A stretch of DNA of 64,000 nt from Micromonospora sp. NBC_01740. GTDB lineage: Bacteria; Actinomycetota; Actinomycetes; Mycobacteriales; Micromonosporaceae. Below the pieces are notes generated by a model. The model did no database searches. It had not been told where the DNA came from and saw only the letters and a program-made list of their open reading frames with translations. How positions within the stretch are numbered: position 1 is the stretch's first letter; each line of letters opens with the position of its first letter. Shown here one piece after another: positions 55,247 through 63,402 of this stretch. The stretch is from NCBI RefSeq assembly GCF_035920365.1, contig NZ_CP109150.1:3410001-3474000 (forward strand), written 5' to 3'. Made by a program: the position numbers and the translations under genes.

Positions 55247-55536
55247 CAGGCCCAGCCCTCCCGATCGTCGGCCGGCTGCTCGGTGCATTCGTCGAGCCAG
55301 GCGTGGAAGCGCTTCTTGGGGATGACCCAGCGTCCGCCGAGCTTGCGGGCGGGTATCTCACCCTCGCGAACCAGGGCGTAGGTGCTGCCGAGGGAGAGCG
55401 AGAGCAGCCGGGCGACCTCGCGGACGGAGTAGACGGCCCGGCTGTCGGCCATGTGGAGCAGGCGGCCGGGGGCATCAGGTTCTGTGGTGGAGGGACGGGG
55501 ACGGTCGGTGAGGGAGACGACGGAGCGTTGCATCAT
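55246..55536 (-). CDS. Excisionase (MerR-like HTH, Xis)
   Basis: The 96-residue protein (or 95 from the second ATG at 55533, better placed after GGAGG) has the excisionase-type winged HTH: VYSVREVARLLSLSLGSTYA, LVREGEIPARKLGGRWVIPK. It bends attachment-site DNA for excision with the integrase. It overlaps the integrase and the replication initiator genes at both ends. Confidence 0.92.
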   Translation of the reverse strand: MMQRSVVSLTDRPRPSTTEPDAPGRLLHMADSRAVYSVREVARLLSLSLGSTYALVREGEIPARKLGGRWVIPKKRFHAWLDECTEQPADDREGWA

Positions 55537-57275
55537 TCCTCCGGTTCAGCGGGTGGCGGGACGGATGGCGCGTTGGTGTCGGTGGTGGCGGCACGGTCTC
55601 TGGCGGCGAGGAGGGCGGCTTTCCATTGGGCGCGTTGGGACAGCGCCCGCAGGAGTCGGTGTTGCAGGGGTGGGATGTCGGGGTCGTCCGGGCGGGCGAG
55701 TTCCCAGGCGTAGGCGGGTGCGTCGTCCTGGTCGACGGGGTCGGCGTCGTCGGCGCCGGTGCTGACGCCGAGGAGTTTGCGGACCCATGCACGGGCGTCG
55801 GCGCGGTGGTCAGCGAGGGTCTTGCCGGACCAGTCGCGGGAGACGAGGATGCGTCGTCCGCCGATGCCGAGGGTGGCGCGTTGGTGGACCTTGCCCTTGC
55901 AGCGTCCGGCTTGTAGGCGGCCGTGGGCCTTCTTGGGTTGGATGCCGTAGAGCAGCCAGTTGGCGCACCGTTCGTTGCACGGTGTGATGCGCAGTTGGTG
56001 CCAGAGCCGGTCGAGGTGGTCACGCTGCCGGTCCGTCTCTGCCTTGTGGCAGTCAGCCGCGCTCTTGGTGATGTACTTCGTGATGTAGCCGATGGTCCGG
56101 TCAGCGTGCACGGTGCCCGGAGTGACGCCCTCGGCGTGCACCTGTCGGCCAAAGCGGACGACGTGCACAGGCGTGGCGTCGGGGTCGGCGTCGAGCAGGT
56201 CCAGGGCGTCAGCCCACGTCGTCAGCGGCTCTCGGGTATCGGGGTCCACCCAGGCGTCAGCGTCGTTGTCCCACACCGGCAGCCGATCCAGCGAGTACAT
56301 CAACTCATCAGCCGGGGGCCACCAGACCTGGTGGTAGGTGGCGGCGGCGACCTGGCGCAGCAGGGCGCGGGGGATGGTGCCGCGGATGGCGAAGTGCGCG
56401 TGCGGCGCCAACCGGCGCTGTGGCTCGACGCAGCCGGCGTACTGGACGTTCCAGCCGACGCACCGCCTGAGGTTCTGCCAGAACCGGTCGAGCAGCCGGG
56501 CGAAGTGCACGGCATCCCAGGCGGCCCGCCGGTAGTCGTACGAGCCGGGGTCAACGGGCGTGCCGTCAGGCAGGACCCGGCCGTAGGAATCGAGGGTGAG
56601 CGACAGCCACATCGACGGCCGGTGCTGGGTGCCGTCGGGGGCGGTGTAGACCTTCCCGACCGTGCGCGGTTCGACCTTCTTGCGCGGCAGGTCGGGGGCG
56701 TCCTGGCGCCGTTTGGTCGACCGCTTGCGCCGGCCACTGTCGGAGTCGTCGTCGTGGGGCGGGGCGACCTGCCCGCGCATCCCTTCGGCGGCGATGGCTT
56801 CCTCTACCTCGGCGATGGCCTGATCGATGCCGGGGACCTGGTCGAACTGTGCGGAGCGTTGTGCTTCGTCGCGGGCGAATTCGAGGTGTGCCCGCAGGAG
56901 GATGAGTTCGCGTTGGGCGTCGGTGGCGGGGTTGGCGTCGGTCGGGTTGGGTTCGTCGGTGCGGTGCCAGCCCTCGCGGATCTGGGTCTGGCGTAGCCGG
57001 CGGGCACGCTTCGCGCACGGGGAGCACTTGTCTTCCCGCGTCGTGCCGCAGGGCAGGTCGATCACTTCCGTCTGTCCGGTGTGCAGGTCGGTACGGCGCA
57101 GGGTGACCGGGCGCAGGCACACGCCGTACTCCGCGGCCATCTCCTTCAACACCTGCCGGGACATGGGCAGGGCGAGGCGGGCAGCACGCGATCCGGGCGC
57201 GGGCGGGGCAGCCGCGGCCGGGGTCGGTTCGGTGGTGGTGTCGGGGGTGAGGCCGGGCAGGGTCGGGGCGATCAT
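55533..57275 (-). CDS. RepSA-type replication initiator
   Basis: The 580-residue protein has Cys pairs near the N-terminus (CGTTREDKCSPCAKRA), a His-hydrophobic-His metal motif in LAPHAHFAIRGTIPR and the Tyr motif TIGYITKYITKSAADCHK, the rolling-circle initiator pattern of pSAM2 RepSA. ITPCNERCANWLLYGIQPKK follows. It allows the excised element to replicate. ATG at 57275 behind GGAGGTG overlaps the preceding gene by four bases; the longer frame is rejected. The origin is probably inside or next to it. Confidence 0.9.
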   Translation of the reverse strand: MIAPTLPGLTPDTTTEPTPAAAAPPAPGSRAARLALPMSRQVLKEMAAEYGVCLRPVTLRRTDLHTGQTEVIDLPCGTTREDKCSPCAKRARRLRQTQIREGWHRTDEPNPTDANPATDAQRELILLRAHLEFARDEAQRSAQFDQVPGIDQAIAEVEEAIAAEGMRGQVAPPHDDDSDSGRRKRSTKRRQDAPDLPRKKVEPRTVGKVYTAPDGTQHRPSMWLSLTLDSYGRVLPDGTPVDPGSYDYRRAAWDAVHFARLLDRFWQNLRRCVGWNVQYAGCVEPQRRLAPHAHFAIRGTIPRALLRQVAAATYHQVWWPPADELMYSLDRLPVWDNDADAWVDPDTREPLTTWADALDLLDADPDATPVHVVRFGRQVHAEGVTPGTVHADRTIGYITKYITKSAADCHKAETDRQRDHLDRLWHQLRITPCNERCANWLLYGIQPKKAHGRLQAGRCKGKVHQRATLGIGGRRILVSRDWSGKTLADHRADARAWVRKLLGVSTGADDADPVDQDDAPAYAWELARPDDPDIPPLQHRLLRALSQRAQWKAALLAARDRAATTDTNAPSVPPPAEPEE

Positions 57276-57493
57276 CGGGTCACCTCCGGTAGGTCGAACA
57301 GGGCGGCTTGGGTGGAGCCGATCGGGGTGGTGCGGGTCGGGCCGAGGCGGCCGGCCCAGCGGTGGGCGGCGGCCTGGTGGCGGTGGCAGGCGGTTTCGGC
57401 GCGGTAGTGGCCGGTGCCTGGGTGGCCGGATTCGATGAGGGCGGTGGCCCACCTACGGCAGCGCGCGCAGTAGGTGGGCCAACCAGCCGTCAT
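57272..57493 (-). CDS. Small Cys-x2-Cys protein of the element
   Basis: The 73-residue protein starts MTAGWPTYCARCRRWATALI, with a C-x2-C pair and several His (GHPGTGHYRAETACHRHQAA) that could bind zinc. Not recognised. Overlaps neighbours by four and one bases; also found by position in similar elements, ahead of the initiator gene. Confidence 0.75.
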   Translation of the reverse strand: MTAGWPTYCARCRRWATALIESGHPGTGHYRAETACHRHQAAAHRWAGRLGPTRTTPIGSTQAALFDLPEVTR

Positions 57494-57930
57494 CAGTGGC
57501 CGCAGCCGGGGCAGTGCAGTCCGGGGCAGCAGCGGCCGGAGCGACGCAGCAGCAGGGCGACGACGATGAGGACCAGGACGACGCCCGCGATAAGCGGCAC
57601 TGCGGAGCGGGCGGCGTCAACGAGCTGCGCGGCGAGGTAGCCGGTAGCGGCGAGCGCGCCCACGGCGGGGACGGCGACGGCGGCGACGAGGTGTCCTCGG
57701 CGCAGCCGGCGGACCGCAGCGGGGGCGGGGCCGTTGTTGTCGAGGAACCGGATGGTGACGGTGACGCGGGTGTCGCCGGGCATCTGTTGGGGCTTGGTCA
57801 TGGAGACGAGGCGGCCGGAGTCGCGGACGAGGGCGACGGTGGCGGCGACCTCGGCGGGGGTGCCGACGACGCGGCGGGCTATCACCGCCGGGTGGGCGAG
57901 GTTGCGGCGGGCGAGTTGGGTGCGGGTCAT
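57493..57930 (-). CDS. Membrane protein with Cys-rich tail
   Basis: The 145-residue protein has a hydrophilic N-terminal half, two helices (LVAAVAVPAVGALAATGYLA; AVPLIAGVVLVLIVVALLL) and a tail RSGRCCPGLHCPGCGH with four Cys and two His, possibly metal binding. Likely part of mating or spread functions (Spd-like) by position; no homolog recognised. Confidence 0.75.
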   Translation of the reverse strand: MTRTQLARRNLAHPAVIARRVVGTPAEVAATVALVRDSGRLVSMTKPQQMPGDTRVTVTIRFLDNNGPAPAAVRRLRRGHLVAAVAVPAVGALAATGYLAAQLVDAARSAVPLIAGVVLVLIVVALLLRRSGRCCPGLHCPGCGH

Positions 57931-58562
57931 CGGACAACCTCCGAGGTGAAGACCTGACCGTTGCGGGGGGCCTGGACGACGGACGAGATGAGCGCGGACC
58001 GAACCGGCGTAGCCGGGGCCGGGACGACGGCGGGCGGGGGTGCTGGCGGGACGTAGGCGGGTGCCGGGTCGGTGGGCAGGTCGACCGGTTCCAGGTCGGC
58101 AGGCTCCTCGACCGGTACGGGTTCGGGCTTGGGCTTGGCCGGGGCCGACTCCCGGGCCGGGCGAGCGGCGGGAGCGGTGAGGACGAGCTTGGACAGGGCG
58201 AGGAACGCCAGCGCCGGCACCGACGACAGCAGCCGCGACGAGAAACTGTCGTTGGCCACGGCGATCTGCGCCGCCAGGGACAGAGCGACCGCGCCGACGA
58301 GGATCGACAGCGGATAGAACACCGAGGCGTCCGGATCAAGACGGCGCCGGCGACGAATCACCAGCAGGGCGGCGGCCGGGGTGAGTTCGGAGATGACGGC
58401 GTTGGACCAGCCGAACCACTCGTGCGTGCCGGCGGGAGCGTGGATCATCGTCCAGTCCTTGACGTGGGTGAACGACGCGGCACCCGCCATCCCGCCGACG
58501 GCGAGGAGGATCACGACCAGGGCGACGCCCTCCAAGCGCTCGGAGTTGACGAAGCGGCGCAT
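57927..58562 (-). CDS. DUF2637 membrane protein (Spd-like)
   Basis: The 211-residue protein has four hydrophobic helices (VALVVILLAVGGMAGAASFT; WSNAVISELTPAAALLVI; YPLSILVGAVALSLAAQIAV; LLSSVPALAFLALSKLVL) typical of DUF2637 and a Pro/Ala-rich tail. In Streptomyces elements DUF2637 proteins sit with transfer and spread genes. It overlaps both neighbours. Confidence 0.85.
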   Translation of the reverse strand: MRRFVNSERLEGVALVVILLAVGGMAGAASFTHVKDWTMIHAPAGTHEWFGWSNAVISELTPAAALLVIRRRRRLDPDASVFYPLSILVGAVALSLAAQIAVANDSFSSRLLSSVPALAFLALSKLVLTAPAARPARESAPAKPKPEPVPVEEPADLEPVDLPTDPAPAYVPPAPPPAVVPAPATPVRSALISSVVQAPRNGQVFTSEVVR

Positions 58563-59101
58563 CAGCGCACCTCCCCACCGACACGCAGCGCGGGGTTCAT
58601 GTCGCGGTCCAGGTAGTAGGCGGCGAACTCCGCCGACGAGCCGGGAACCGGGCTGAAGCCGTTGCGGCCCTCTTCCTCAATCGCGTTCCAGGCGCAGGGC
58701 TCGCACCGGGGCGCACCGTCGTGCCAGTGGGTTGCCGGCCGGGTGCAGTACGAGGTGAGGCAGCGCACCGGTCCCGAGTGCTCCCGCAGCGGCGACTCCC
58801 GCACCACCAGCGGCCGGTCGACCCGGACGGGGGCAACTACCGTGGTGGGATCCGGAGCAGCCACGTTGACCGCCACCGCCGGAATGGGGCGGAGCCAGGC
58901 GCGCAGGTTGCGGACGTAGACCGCGCCGTAGACGAAGCAGGAGGCCAGGAAGCCCCACTGCTCAGTCACGAGGGAGTACGCCAGCCACAGCACCTGGGCG
59001 CCCAGGCCAACGGCCCATCCGGTCCACGAGCGCTCACCCGCCAGCCACAGGCCGGTGACGCCGACAGTCATCAGGAGCCAGGACCACAGTTGGTAGCTCA
59101 T
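58562..59101 (-). CDS. Element membrane protein with C-terminal Cys/His cluster
   Basis: The 179-residue protein has helices LWSWLLMTVGVTGLWLAGE, WAVGLGAQVLWLAYSLV and GFLASCFVYGAVYVRNL, then a cytoplasmic region with VRCLTSYCTRPATHWHDGAP and RCEPCAW (four Cys, two His, likely zinc). ATG at 59101. It overlaps the neighbours by one and four bases. Role unknown; probable part of the transfer apparatus. Confidence 0.75.
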   Translation of the reverse strand: MSYQLWSWLLMTVGVTGLWLAGERSWTGWAVGLGAQVLWLAYSLVTEQWGFLASCFVYGAVYVRNLRAWLRPIPAVAVNVAAPDPTTVVAPVRVDRPLVVRESPLREHSGPVRCLTSYCTRPATHWHDGAPRCEPCAWNAIEEEGRNGFSPVPGSSAEFAAYYLDRDMNPALRVGGEVR

Positions 59102-59352
59102 TGCGGGGCCTCCCAGGTGGCGAAGTCGACGGGGCGGCAGACGGGGCAGGGGATCTTCCACATGCGGTGTGCGGGTGGGGTGCGTTCGTGGGTGAGGGGG
59201 TCGCGGATCTCGGGGTTCCAGATCTGCACTTCGCCGCGGGTGCGGCAGAGGGAGCAGTCCTCGGGGTTGATGACCAGGTGCAGCAGGCCGGCGGAGGTGA
59301 CGGCGAAGACGGCGACGGGCTGACCGAACGGGTGCAGGCGGCGGGCGGTCAT
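59098..59352 (-). CDS. Small protein with two Cys-x2-Cys pairs
   Basis: The 84-residue protein has CSLC and CPVC knuckles about 45 residues apart (NPEDCSLCRTRGEVQIWNPE; WKIPCPVCRPVDFATWEAPQ), probable zinc ribbon. Start ATG 59352 overlaps the preceding stop (ATGA). Confidence 0.75.
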   Translation of the reverse strand: MTARRLHPFGQPVAVFAVTSAGLLHLVINPEDCSLCRTRGEVQIWNPEIRDPLTHERTPPAHRMWKIPCPVCRPVDFATWEAPQ

Positions 59353-59534
59353 GCGGCCCATCCCCAGGCTTCGGCGTCTTCGGCGGCGATCTCGGCGTGC
59401 CGGGCAAGGGCGGCGTCGAGGATCGCGGCGGCGTGCGTGTCGGTGCAGTAGGGGCAGTCCTGGTCGGGGTCGGTGTGGTTGAGGTCGAGGCAGGTACGGC
59501 GGATCGGGCGCAGGGTGAGGCGACGGGCAGCCAT
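59349..59534 (-). CDS. Small Cys/His protein, 61 residues
   Basis: Starts MAARRLTLRPIRRTCLDLNH, then DQDCPYCTDTHAAAILDA; Cys and His residues form a possible zinc site (C-x2-C, H). GAGGAG precedes the ATG at 59534. Function unknown. Confidence 0.7.
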   Translation of the reverse strand: MAARRLTLRPIRRTCLDLNHTDPDQDCPYCTDTHAAAILDAALARHAEIAAEDAEAWGWAA

Positions 59535-59569
59535 CACAGGACTCCTCGTTGACGTTCGGGCGGGGAAGG

Positions 59570-59878
59570 TCAGCGGTGGGTGGGGGTGACGTGCACGCGG
59601 ATCCACTCCGGCGGCTCACCCGTGGAGGCGACCGCTTCGGAGAGGCAGCGCCACAGCGCCCACGCCTCGTTGGGGGTGAGGTACATGCGGCGCCGGCCGG
59701 CACCAACAGCGACGTATAGATCGGAGTCGGGGGTGACGCGGACGGTGACCGGCACCGAGGCCTTGTCGACGTGCGGTGCACGTAGCCGGTAGAAGCGCCG
59801 CGGCTCCTCGGCGGTGGTGCCGTCGGGTTGGTCGGCGTAGGGCATCCGGGCCGGGGTGCCCTCGGGCAGCTCGGTCAT
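59570..59878 (-). CDS. Element protein of 102 residues, unknown
   Basis: Starts MTELPEGTPARMPYADQPDG. The core RVTPDSDLYVAVGAGRRRMY then LTPNEAWALWRCLSEAVA looks like a small beta-beta-alpha domain. No function assigned. Overlaps the transfer ATPase gene by four bases. Confidence 0.72.
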   Translation of the reverse strand: MTELPEGTPARMPYADQPDGTTAEEPRRFYRLRAPHVDKASVPVTVRVTPDSDLYVAVGAGRRRMYLTPNEAWALWRCLSEAVASTGEPPEWIRVHVTPTHR

Positions 59879-61527
59879 CGGGGCTCGCCTCCGTTCGGGG
59901 TGGCGTCGAGGTCCAGGGCGTGAAGCAGCGACGGCGGCAGCAGCGGCGCGGCCTGCTTCGGCGCGGTGGTGGGTCGGTAGGTGTGCCGACCGTTGCCGTT
60001 AGACCGGGCCTTGACCGCAGCCGGGGCCGGGGTGTCGGCGGGTTCGGGCTGGACCTCGGGCGGGGCGGGGAACGTCGCGGCCATCTCCCGGATCACGTCA
60101 TCGGAGATGTACGAGAAGCGGACCCGCGCCGGTTCCGGCTGACCGTCAAGCAGGACGTACGCGACACCCTTTGCCGACAGCGGGATTTGGTCAGCGAGTG
60201 CTCCGCGGTCGCGGGCGCCGTCGCCGAGGAGTAGGTCGACGTGGCCGCGTTCGGTGACGCCGAGGGCGATGCGGGTGGGGAAGAAGTCGCGGACCGAGAC
60301 GACTTCCTTGCGGGGATCCTGGGTGGCAGCGACCACCAGCACCCCGAGGCCGGCGCCCTGGGTGAGCAGCAGCCCGAGGGCTTGGGTGATGCGCTGGCGA
60401 ATGTCGCTGTCAGGCAGGAACGCCAGGAGTGCGGCGATCTCGTCGATGACGATGACGATCAGCGGCTCATCGACGGTCGGGGTGTGCACCCGGACCTTGC
60501 CCCTCAGCACCCGTTGACGCGCCCGCATCCGAATTACGGCGTCATCGAGCATGTCTGCCATGCGGGTCCAGTCGTCATCGACGTAGCGGGAGAACAGCGG
60601 CCGACCGATTGACAGCTCCATGCCGCCCTTCGGGTCGATGGCCCACACCCGCACCAGACCCGACCGGATACCGGCCGCGAGGGAACGCAGCAGGGACCAG
60701 ATGACCGAGCCCTTGCCCATTCGGGTAGCCCCGCCGATGAGTACGTGCGTGGCGAGTAGGCGCAGGCAGTACACGGCAAGGTCTTCGCGCAGGCCGAGGG
60801 GCAGGGCGGTGAAGTCCGGGCGTGCCGGCACGGGCAGCGGCTTGACGATGCGGGTGAGCGGGTCGCGGCGGATCAGCACCAACCACACGTGCCGAGGCCG
60901 GTCCCGGAACCGGATCGCATCCACCCGACGCAGCAGCCACGCCAGCTGACCGGTACGGGCCGGAGCGACCTGACGACGGCCGGAGAAGACGCGGCAGTGC
61001 CGGGTGCCGAACGAGTACGCCAGATCCCGGGCCGCCTTGTGGTACGCCTCCGGGTTCTGCCCCCGAGGCATCCGCAACACGACCTCATCCGTGGCATACG
61101 TGCAGCGCACCGACAGTAGCTCGGGCAGCTTCTCGCCACCGTCGTACTTCTTCACCAGCCCACACAGCGACATGACCTCGTGCCACTGACGCCGATACAC
61201 CCACAGGCGCCGCCACCACGACAGCCCCCGCAACACCACCAGGCGTTCGAAGGACTCCCGAGACCGCCACCACCAGAAGCCAGCCGCGGCGGCGACGACG
61301 ATGAGGACCAGGAGGTGAGGCCACCAGCCGTGCGAGCGGTGCACGTCGACGGCGAGCAGGACCAGGGCGACAGCCGGCCAGGCCCGCCAGTGCCGCACCA
61401 CCGCAACAGCAGCACGCACCACCAGCACGACGAGGCGAGCGAGGAGGATGAAGAACGTGACCGTCCAGACCAGGGGCCACGGCGCGGCGACCTGGAGGCG
61501 ACGGAAGTTGACCAGCGGAGCGCGCAT
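59875..61527 (-). CDS. FtsK/SpoIIIE-type transfer ATPase (TraSA-like)
   Basis: The 550-residue protein has four N-terminal helices (WPLVWTVTFFILLARLVVLV; AWPAVALVLLAVDV; PHLLVLIVVAAAAGFWWW), then the motor: Walker A LIGGATRMGKGSVIWSLLRS (GKGS in place of GKS), VWAIDPKGGMELS, Walker B LIVIVIDEIAALLAF and VLVVAATQDPRKEVVSVRDF. AICE transfer needs only one such translocase moving double-stranded DNA between hyphae. ATG 61527 overlaps the preceding stop. The C-terminal 60 residues are Pro/Ala-rich. Confidence 0.92.
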   Translation of the reverse strand: MRAPLVNFRRLQVAAPWPLVWTVTFFILLARLVVLVVRAAVAVVRHWRAWPAVALVLLAVDVHRSHGWWPHLLVLIVVAAAAGFWWWRSRESFERLVVLRGLSWWRRLWVYRRQWHEVMSLCGLVKKYDGGEKLPELLSVRCTYATDEVVLRMPRGQNPEAYHKAARDLAYSFGTRHCRVFSGRRQVAPARTGQLAWLLRRVDAIRFRDRPRHVWLVLIRRDPLTRIVKPLPVPARPDFTALPLGLREDLAVYCLRLLATHVLIGGATRMGKGSVIWSLLRSLAAGIRSGLVRVWAIDPKGGMELSIGRPLFSRYVDDDWTRMADMLDDAVIRMRARQRVLRGKVRVHTPTVDEPLIVIVIDEIAALLAFLPDSDIRQRITQALGLLLTQGAGLGVLVVAATQDPRKEVVSVRDFFPTRIALGVTERGHVDLLLGDGARDRGALADQIPLSAKGVAYVLLDGQPEPARVRFSYISDDVIREMAATFPAPPEVQPEPADTPAPAAVKARSNGNGRHTYRPTTAPKQAAPLLPPSLLHALDLDATPNGGEPR

Positions 61528-61694
61528 CACGCCACCGCCTTCGGCATGGTGTGCTGGTCGATCCACGCCTCAGCGCAGACCTTGTGCACCGGCTTACCGG
61601 CCGGGCTACGGCAGATCGCCGGCTTACCGCAGATGACGCACGGGACCGGGTCTCCGGCGCTCCCGTCGCGTCGCCAGTCCAGAGAAGTTGGCAT
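61527..61694 (-). CDS. Small zinc-finger-like element protein, 55 residues
   Basis: Contains DPVPCVICGKPAICRSPAGK then PVHKVCAEAW, a C-x2-C...C...H-x2-C pattern. ATG 61694 is used here; an in-frame ATG at 61781 would give 84 residues. One-base overlap with the transfer ATPase gene. Confidence 0.7.
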   Translation of the reverse strand: MPTSLDWRRDGSAGDPVPCVICGKPAICRSPAGKPVHKVCAEAWIDQHTMPKAVA

Positions 61695-61781
61695 GATGAA
61701 CTTGCCCTTCCAGGCCGAGAGGGTTGAGAGGGGCAGCGGGGCGGCCGGCTTTCCTAGGGCATGGGCCGCCCCGCGCCACAT

Positions 61782-61997
61782 CTAGTAGCCGTGCCGCCGG
61801 AGCGCGTCGATCGCCGCGTTCTTCTCCGCCTGCGTCGACTTGCCAAGCGCCGCCTCGAACGCAGCCTTGGCCTGGTCGAACTCCGGGCTATCAATGTCCA
61901 TGTCGGCGGCGTCGGTCTCCCGCATCCCGAGGGAGATCAAGCGCATTACCTGGTCCTTGCGCACCGGCTCCGGCTCGGAGCGCTTCCGGCCGAACAT
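61782..61997 (-). CDS. Small element protein, 71 residues
   Basis: Starts MFGRKRSEPEPVRKDQVMRL and continues with helical acidic sequence (DIDSPEFDQAKAAFEAALGK, STQAEKNAAIDALRRHGY). Not recognised. One-base overlap with the upstream gene. Confidence 0.75.
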   Translation of the reverse strand: MFGRKRSEPEPVRKDQVMRLISLGMRETDAADMDIDSPEFDQAKAAFEAALGKSTQAEKNAAIDALRRHGY

Positions 61998-62395
61998 CAG
62001 GCAGCCTTCCCGCGCGTCTCCGCCAGGGTCTTCGGCGCCACGATCCCGGTAGCCCGGAACGAGTACGCCAACCGACCGTTGCTGCCGACGTACGGCGTCA
62101 CGGTCAGGTTCTCGAACTCCACCTGCTGAAACGGACCCACCGGCGACACCGGCTGCACATCCGCCAGGATCTTGATCGACACCTCACGCGAGCGCGAGCC
62201 CAGCTCCGGGTCCATGTCCATCACCCGGCACTGCCACACCCGCTGACCCGTGACCTTGTCCTTCGCCGGCGTCCGCTGCCGAGTCGCCTCGTTGAAGTCC
62301 TGCGCCTCCGCGATCGAGTCCGGCACGAATACCGCACCGTGCGGGAAGACAGCCTCGAACGGAACCGTGAACCGAGTACCACCACGAAGAGCCAT
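61997..62395 (-). CDS. Pra-like element protein (replication/integration/excision activator family)
   Basis: The 132-residue protein opens MALRGGTRFTVPFEAVFPHG then AVFVPDSIAEAQDFNEATRQ, followed by VWQCRVMDMDPELGSRSREV and QVEFENLTVTPYVGSNGRLA. Proteins with the FPHG and DFD/DFN elements are widely labelled plasmid replication, integration and excision activator in Streptomyces elements. It is first in the leftward operon. Function follows annotation of relatives, hence the caution. Confidence 0.65.
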   Translation of the reverse strand: MALRGGTRFTVPFEAVFPHGAVFVPDSIAEAQDFNEATRQRTPAKDKVTGQRVWQCRVMDMDPELGSRSREVSIKILADVQPVSPVGPFQQVEFENLTVTPYVGSNGRLAYSFRATGIVAPKTLAETRGKAA

Positions 62396-62459
62396 AGCCC
62401 TGCCTCCTTCAGCGCCCAAGGCGCTCTCTGCTCTGCGACCCAAGAGCCGCTGCTTAGTG

Positions 62460-62503
62460 CCCCTAAACAACTGGATCGCGCCTGTTCGGGTGATGTTTAG
62501 GGG
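62460..62503. promoter_or_regulatory. Inverted repeat in the divergent control region of the element
   Basis: CCCCTAAACA (62460-62469) and TGTTTAGGGG (62494-62503) flank 24 bases, centred between the leftward operon and the rightward HTH gene. A likely operator for the HTH protein or an element repressor. Confidence 0.7.
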
Positions 62504-62553
62504 GTGTAAGCGAGCATACACTGAGCGCCATGTCTGTCAAGGGGGCCTAAGCT

Positions 62554-63402
62554 ATGGCGATGAGTAGCCCTGACGAGCAGTTCGACCGCGTACGGCGAGA
62601 GCCGGACCCGCTGCGTCAGGCGAAGCTTGCAGGCGAGTTGATCGCCGTCTACCAGCAGCGATCGGTGGAGCTAGCGCGGTTACGGAAGGAGGCGATCAAC
62701 CGTGCAGCCGTGGAGCGGGGGATCTCTTTCAGCGCCATCGCGGCCGAACTCGACCTCACGCGAGGCCGCATCACCCAGATTCGGCAGGGAGCGCCCCCCG
62801 CGGAGCGCGCATTCTTCGGCGTGGGACCGGTTTCAGTGGCGGTGCCACTGAGGCAGGTTGGGGAACGAAGCTTGCCCGTGATCTCCTCGGAAGACAGCCG
62901 GGCAGCGGAGGTGCTGACCACTCTCTTGACGGGACTCGCCTTCCAGGTCAAGCCGCAACGCATCCCCGTCGATGGGAACTGGGCGCCCGGCGAAGACACT
63001 GTGGCGATCTGCGGTCCGAAGTCCTCACCCGTCACCGCGGCAGCGATCGAGTCGGATCCTTTCCTGACCTTCGCGCCGGACCAGGCGGGGAAGTGGACGA
63101 TCCGTGAACGCGATGGGAGCCGCGTCTACGAGTCGCGCATGGATACCGACGCCGGCTCCCTAGGTAGCGATGTCGCGTACGTGGCCCGGCTGATGCTTCC
63201 CGGCGGCTCCGGAACTCTGCTGGTGATCGCGGGGGTTCATGCTCTCGGCTCAGTTGGGGCTGCCGCCTACCTCGCACGACATCTCAAGGATCTCTACGCC
63301 CAGGTCGGCACACGACGATTCTCCATGGTCGTTACGAGCGACCATGACGGCGAGACCGTGACAAGGAGCGAGTTGCTATGCCCGCCCCGGACACACGAGT
63401 AG
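62554..63402 (+). CDS. HTH protein with conserved C-terminal domain of unknown function; TTA codon
   Basis: The 282-residue protein has a helical start (QRSVELARLRKEAINRAAVE) leading into an HTH, RGISFSAIAAELDLTRGRIT then QIRQGAP. From residue 105 a separate alpha/beta domain follows (EDTVAICGPKSSPVTAAAIE, SDVAYVARLMLPGGSGTLLV, IAGVHALGSVGAAAYLARHL, then FSMVVTSDHDG). I do not recognise that domain; the ICGPKSSP loop could bind a nucleotide or phosphate. Codon 43 (62680-62682) is TTA, so expression may need bldA. ATG 62554 or 62560. Overlaps the phosphatase gene by 25 bases. Confidence 0.75.
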   Translation: MAMSSPDEQFDRVRREPDPLRQAKLAGELIAVYQQRSVELARLRKEAINRAAVERGISFSAIAAELDLTRGRITQIRQGAPPAERAFFGVGPVSVAVPLRQVGERSLPVISSEDSRAAEVLTTLLTGLAFQVKPQRIPVDGNWAPGEDTVAICGPKSSPVTAAAIESDPFLTFAPDQAGKWTIRERDGSRVYESRMDTDAGSLGSDVAYVARLMLPGGSGTLLVIAGVHALGSVGAAAYLARHLKDLYAQVGTRRFSMVVTSDHDGETVTRSELLCPPRTHE

